Below are positions 5,884 through 8,005 of a stretch of DNA of 8,005 bases, one piece after another. This stretch comes from an uncultured Porphyromonadaceae bacterium (GTDB lineage Bacteria; Bacteroidota; Bacteroidia; Bacteroidales; Muribaculaceae), in contig CABQCA010000108.1 of NCBI GenBank assembly GCA_902462525.1, forward strand, positions 1 to 8,005. The letters are read 5' to 3'. The notes beneath the pieces were generated by a model. It was given only the letters and a program-made list of their open reading frames with translations. It was not told the DNA's origin and ran no database searches. How positions within the stretch are numbered: the stretch's first letter is position 1; every line of letters begins with the position of its first letter. Both the position numbers and the translations under genes were made by a program.

Positions 5884-8005
5884 ATGATAAACCGCTTCAC
5901 ATATGCTGCGCTGGCCATGGTGCTCGGCGCGATGCCGGCCACAGTCGCCGGCGCAGAACTTTTCAGCTATTCTCTCTCCGACGGTAATTCGGGCCTGCGG
6001 CTTGCGTGGCGCGCCGACAGTACAGAACAATGGCAGCCGCTCGGCGGCGACTGGGTGAGGAACGATTTCGGCCCATGGGGGTCGCACAAGAAGATGTTCT
6101 CGCCCCGGCTTTTCCATGATGCTTCGGATGGCAACTGGGTGGCGACATGGTCGGCCACCAAGGACGGCAGCGTGACGGCGAGAGCAGTCAGTCCTGATCT
6201 CATCAGATGGCTGCCTCAGACCTACTATGCCAGCAGCGCCGACCTGCCGCGCACGAGCTATCCTGCCGCCGAGGTGACGGCCGCCGTTGCCGCTGTCGAC
6301 GGCAACGACTATGCCGGCTATGTGCAGAAAGTGCCGTCCGAACTCATCGAAAGTCTCAGGGAACATGTAGCGGCCCGCAGAGTCACCGACGCTCTCCATG
6401 CTGAGCGGGCCACCGACGATGCCACACGCTACGCCGGTCTTACCGGCGTGAAAATGACCGTTTCGTCCGAGCTCTCGAAGGCCTATCCTATCTCCGATAT
6501 GCTTACGGGCATCTTTTTTGAGGACATAAACTACGGAGCCGACGGCGGTCTTTATGCCGAGCTTATCCAGAACCGGGATTTCGAATATGCTCCCTCCGAC
6601 CGCGGAAACGACAGCAACTGGAATGCCACCAAGGCCTGGAGCTCCGAAGGTAAAGGCCGCTTCGATATCGTCGATGACCGTCCCGTGCACCCCAATAACC
6701 GCCACTACGCCCATATCGAGGCCCGGGGTGATTTTACTGTCGCGAACGAGGGTTTCGACTCTATTGCCGTAGTGAAGGGTAAAACCTACAATTTCTCGGT
6801 AATGGCCTCGGTGCCCATGCCCGTGAAAATGCGTGTGAGCATTGTCGACAAAAACGGACATAAGCTCGCTTCCAGGCTGATATCGCTGAAAGGCTTCGAC
6901 TGGAAAACCTACACAGCCACCCTCCGACCGTCGGAGTCGTGCACCGATGCTGCCCTCGCTCTCAGTTTCGGCGGATATGCCGTGGCCGACATCGACATGG
7001 TGTCGCTCTTTCCGTCCGACACTTTCCGCGGGCGCAAGAACGGTCTGCGCGCCGATCTGGCGCAGAAACTCGCCGACATCCACCCTCGCTTTGTCCGCTT
7101 TCCCGGCGGCTGCGTGGCCCACGGCGACGGTATCGACAATATTTACGACTGGAAAGGCTCCGTCGGTCCTCTGGAGGCCCGCAAACCGCTGCGCAACCTC
7201 TGGGGCTACCATCAGACACGCGGTCTCGGCTACCACGAATACTTCCTTTTCTGTGAGGACATAGGTGCCGAACCGCTGCCGGTGCTCGCCGCCGGTGTGC
7301 CGTGCCAGAATTCCGGCAGCGGCAACCATGCCGCCACCTGCGACCTTGAGCGTTTAGGACAGCAGAACGGTGTGCCGATGGACAGTATGTTCAGCTACAT
7401 TCAGGATGTACTCGACCTTATCGAGTACGCCAACGGTCCCGCCGATTCAGAATGGGGCGCTCTCCGTGCCGCCGCCGGCCACCCCGAGCCTTTCAATCTC
7501 AAATATGTAGGTATCGGCAACGAGGACCTTATCAGCGAAGTGTTTGAATCGCGTTTCAGAATGATTTACGACGCCGTCCGCCGGGCGCACCCCGAAATCA
7601 CCGTCGTCGGTACGGTAGGTCCGTTCTATGAAGGCTCTGACTACGATGCCGGATGGAAACTCGCCCGGGAACTCCAGGTGCCGGTTGTCGACGAACATTA
7701 TTATGTGTCGCCGGGCTGGCTTATCAATAACCGCGATTTCTATGACAAATACGAGCGCCACGGTACAAAGGTTTACCTCGGCGAATATGCCTCGCATATT
7801 CCCGGACGTGCCAACAACATCGAAACGGCCCTCTCCGACGCTCTCTACCTCACCGACGTAGAGCGCAACGGCGACATTGTTGCGATGACCTCCTATGCTC
7901 CGCTGCTGGCAAAGAACGGGCACACGCAGTGGCGCCCCGACATGATTTACTTCGACAACGTCGATGTATATCCCACGCCCGAGTACTATGTGCAGCGCCT
8001 TTACG
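5884..8005 (+). CDS. Secreted GH51 alpha-L-arabinofuranosidase, partial (3' end cut by window edge)
   Basis: Retaining glycosidase that removes alpha-L-arabinofuranose from arabinan, arabinoxylan or their oligosaccharides. I translated 707 codons from the ATG at 5884, with no stop or frame break to the edge. Residues 1-24 form a type I signal peptide (hydrophobic 8-17; AGA before Glu25), so the enzyme is exported. Residues about 25-140 resemble blades of a GH43/GH32-type propeller (SPRLFHDASDGNWVATW, then SPDLIRW). A helical linker leads to GIFFEDINYGADGG (209-222), the GH51 hallmark. A beta-rich, CBM4-like insert covers about 240-375. The catalytic barrel shows HPRFVRFPGGC (400-410), the acid/base Glu547 in GIGNED and the nucleophile Glu634 in YLGEYA. 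The C-terminal sandwich domain is cut off. The first ATG is chosen because later Met codons would destroy the signal peptide. It is divergent from the isomerase operon. No SusC/SusD pair is visible, so membership of a polysaccharide locus is unknown. Confidence 0.95.
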   Translation, partial: MINRFTYAALAMVLGAMPATVAGAELFSYSLSDGNSGLRLAWRADSTEQWQPLGGDWVRNDFGPWGSHKKMFSPRLFHDASDGNWVATWSATKDGSVTARAVSPDLIRWLPQTYYASSADLPRTSYPAAEVTAAVAAVDGNDYAGYVQKVPSELIESLREHVAARRVTDALHAERATDDATRYAGLTGVKMTVSSELSKAYPISDMLTGIFFEDINYGADGGLYAELIQNRDFEYAPSDRGNDSNWNATKAWSSEGKGRFDIVDDRPVHPNNRHYAHIEARGDFTVANEGFDSIAVVKGKTYNFSVMASVPMPVKMRVSIVDKNGHKLASRLISLKGFDWKTYTATLRPSESCTDAALALSFGGYAVADIDMVSLFPSDTFRGRKNGLRADLAQKLADIHPRFVRFPGGCVAHGDGIDNIYDWKGSVGPLEARKPLRNLWGYHQTRGLGYHEYFLFCEDIGAEPLPVLAAGVPCQNSGSGNHAATCDLERLGQQNGVPMDSMFSYIQDVLDLIEYANGPADSEWGALRAAAGHPEPFNLKYVGIGNEDLISEVFESRFRMIYDAVRRAHPEITVVGTVGPFYEGSDYDAGWKLARELQVPVVDEHYYVSPGWLINNRDFYDKYERHGTKVYLGEYASHIPGRANNIETALSDALYLTDVERNGDIVAMTSYAPLLAKNGHTQWRPDMIYFDNVDVYPTPEYYVQRLY

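Noticed and set aside
5785..7329. Very long antisense open frame (over 500 codons) opposite the GH51 gene, continuous with the frame of the 126-residue protein
   Set aside because: The GH51 frame on the other strand carries all catalytic motifs. In GC-rich DNA with biased third positions, antisense stop codons are rare, and the antisense translation shows no domain that I recognise.
1..8005. Search for mobile elements, CRISPR repeats, tRNA genes, defence or toxin-antitoxin systems
   Set aside because: I found no transposase or integrase motifs, no regularly spaced repeats, no tRNA-like cloverleaf and no defence-type domains in the frames I read.

Overview
The window is ordinary-looking Bacteroidales chromosome. 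Gene content and sequence character (GC-rich coding DNA, AT-rich gaps, almost no Shine-Dalgarno sequences, TAnnTTTG promoter boxes, a cyclophilin lipoprotein with a long helical insert, a GH51 with an N-terminal propeller-like region) suggest a gut Bacteroidales, possibly Muribaculaceae-like. The family cannot be fixed from the sequence alone.

Layout. Seven of the eight clear protein genes lie on the minus strand; one, at the right end, is on the plus strand. (1) Positions 1-2141, minus: rnz (tRNA 3'-end processing), tadA (wobble A-to-I editing) and lpxB (lipid A synthesis, cut by the left edge) are transcribed in that order. The gaps are 6 and 44 bases and they probably form one operon. (2) 2142-2427: a gap with no conventional gene. 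It holds the rnz promoter and two well-formed intrinsic terminators that face each other. One ends the minus-strand SIMPL gene. The other points along the plus strand and has no recognised gene in front of it. A small protein-like open frame, apparently shifted at an A6 run, lies just upstream of this second terminator. This is the most interesting spot in the window. (3) 2428-3126, minus: a membrane-anchored SIMPL (DUF541) protein. (4) 3127-3263: a gap with short direct repeats and four imperfect copies of an 8-base unit. (5) 3264-5784, minus: a tightly overlapped trio made of an unrecognised 126-residue protein, a cyclophilin-type peptidyl-prolyl isomerase lipoprotein and an M16 zinc peptidase, joined by TGATG and ATGA overlaps. 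(6) 5785-5883: a divergent promoter region. (7) 5884 to the right end, plus: a secreted GH51 alpha-L-arabinofuranosidase, cut by the edge.

The genes fall into an RNA-processing and lipid A operon, an envelope protein-folding/proteolysis operon, and an arabinan/arabinoxylan-degrading enzyme. I see no mobile element, CRISPR array, tRNA, rRNA or defence system. Two genes (rnz and the GH51) have a -7 promoter box only 4-5 bases before their start codon, which predicts leaderless or nearly leaderless mRNAs.
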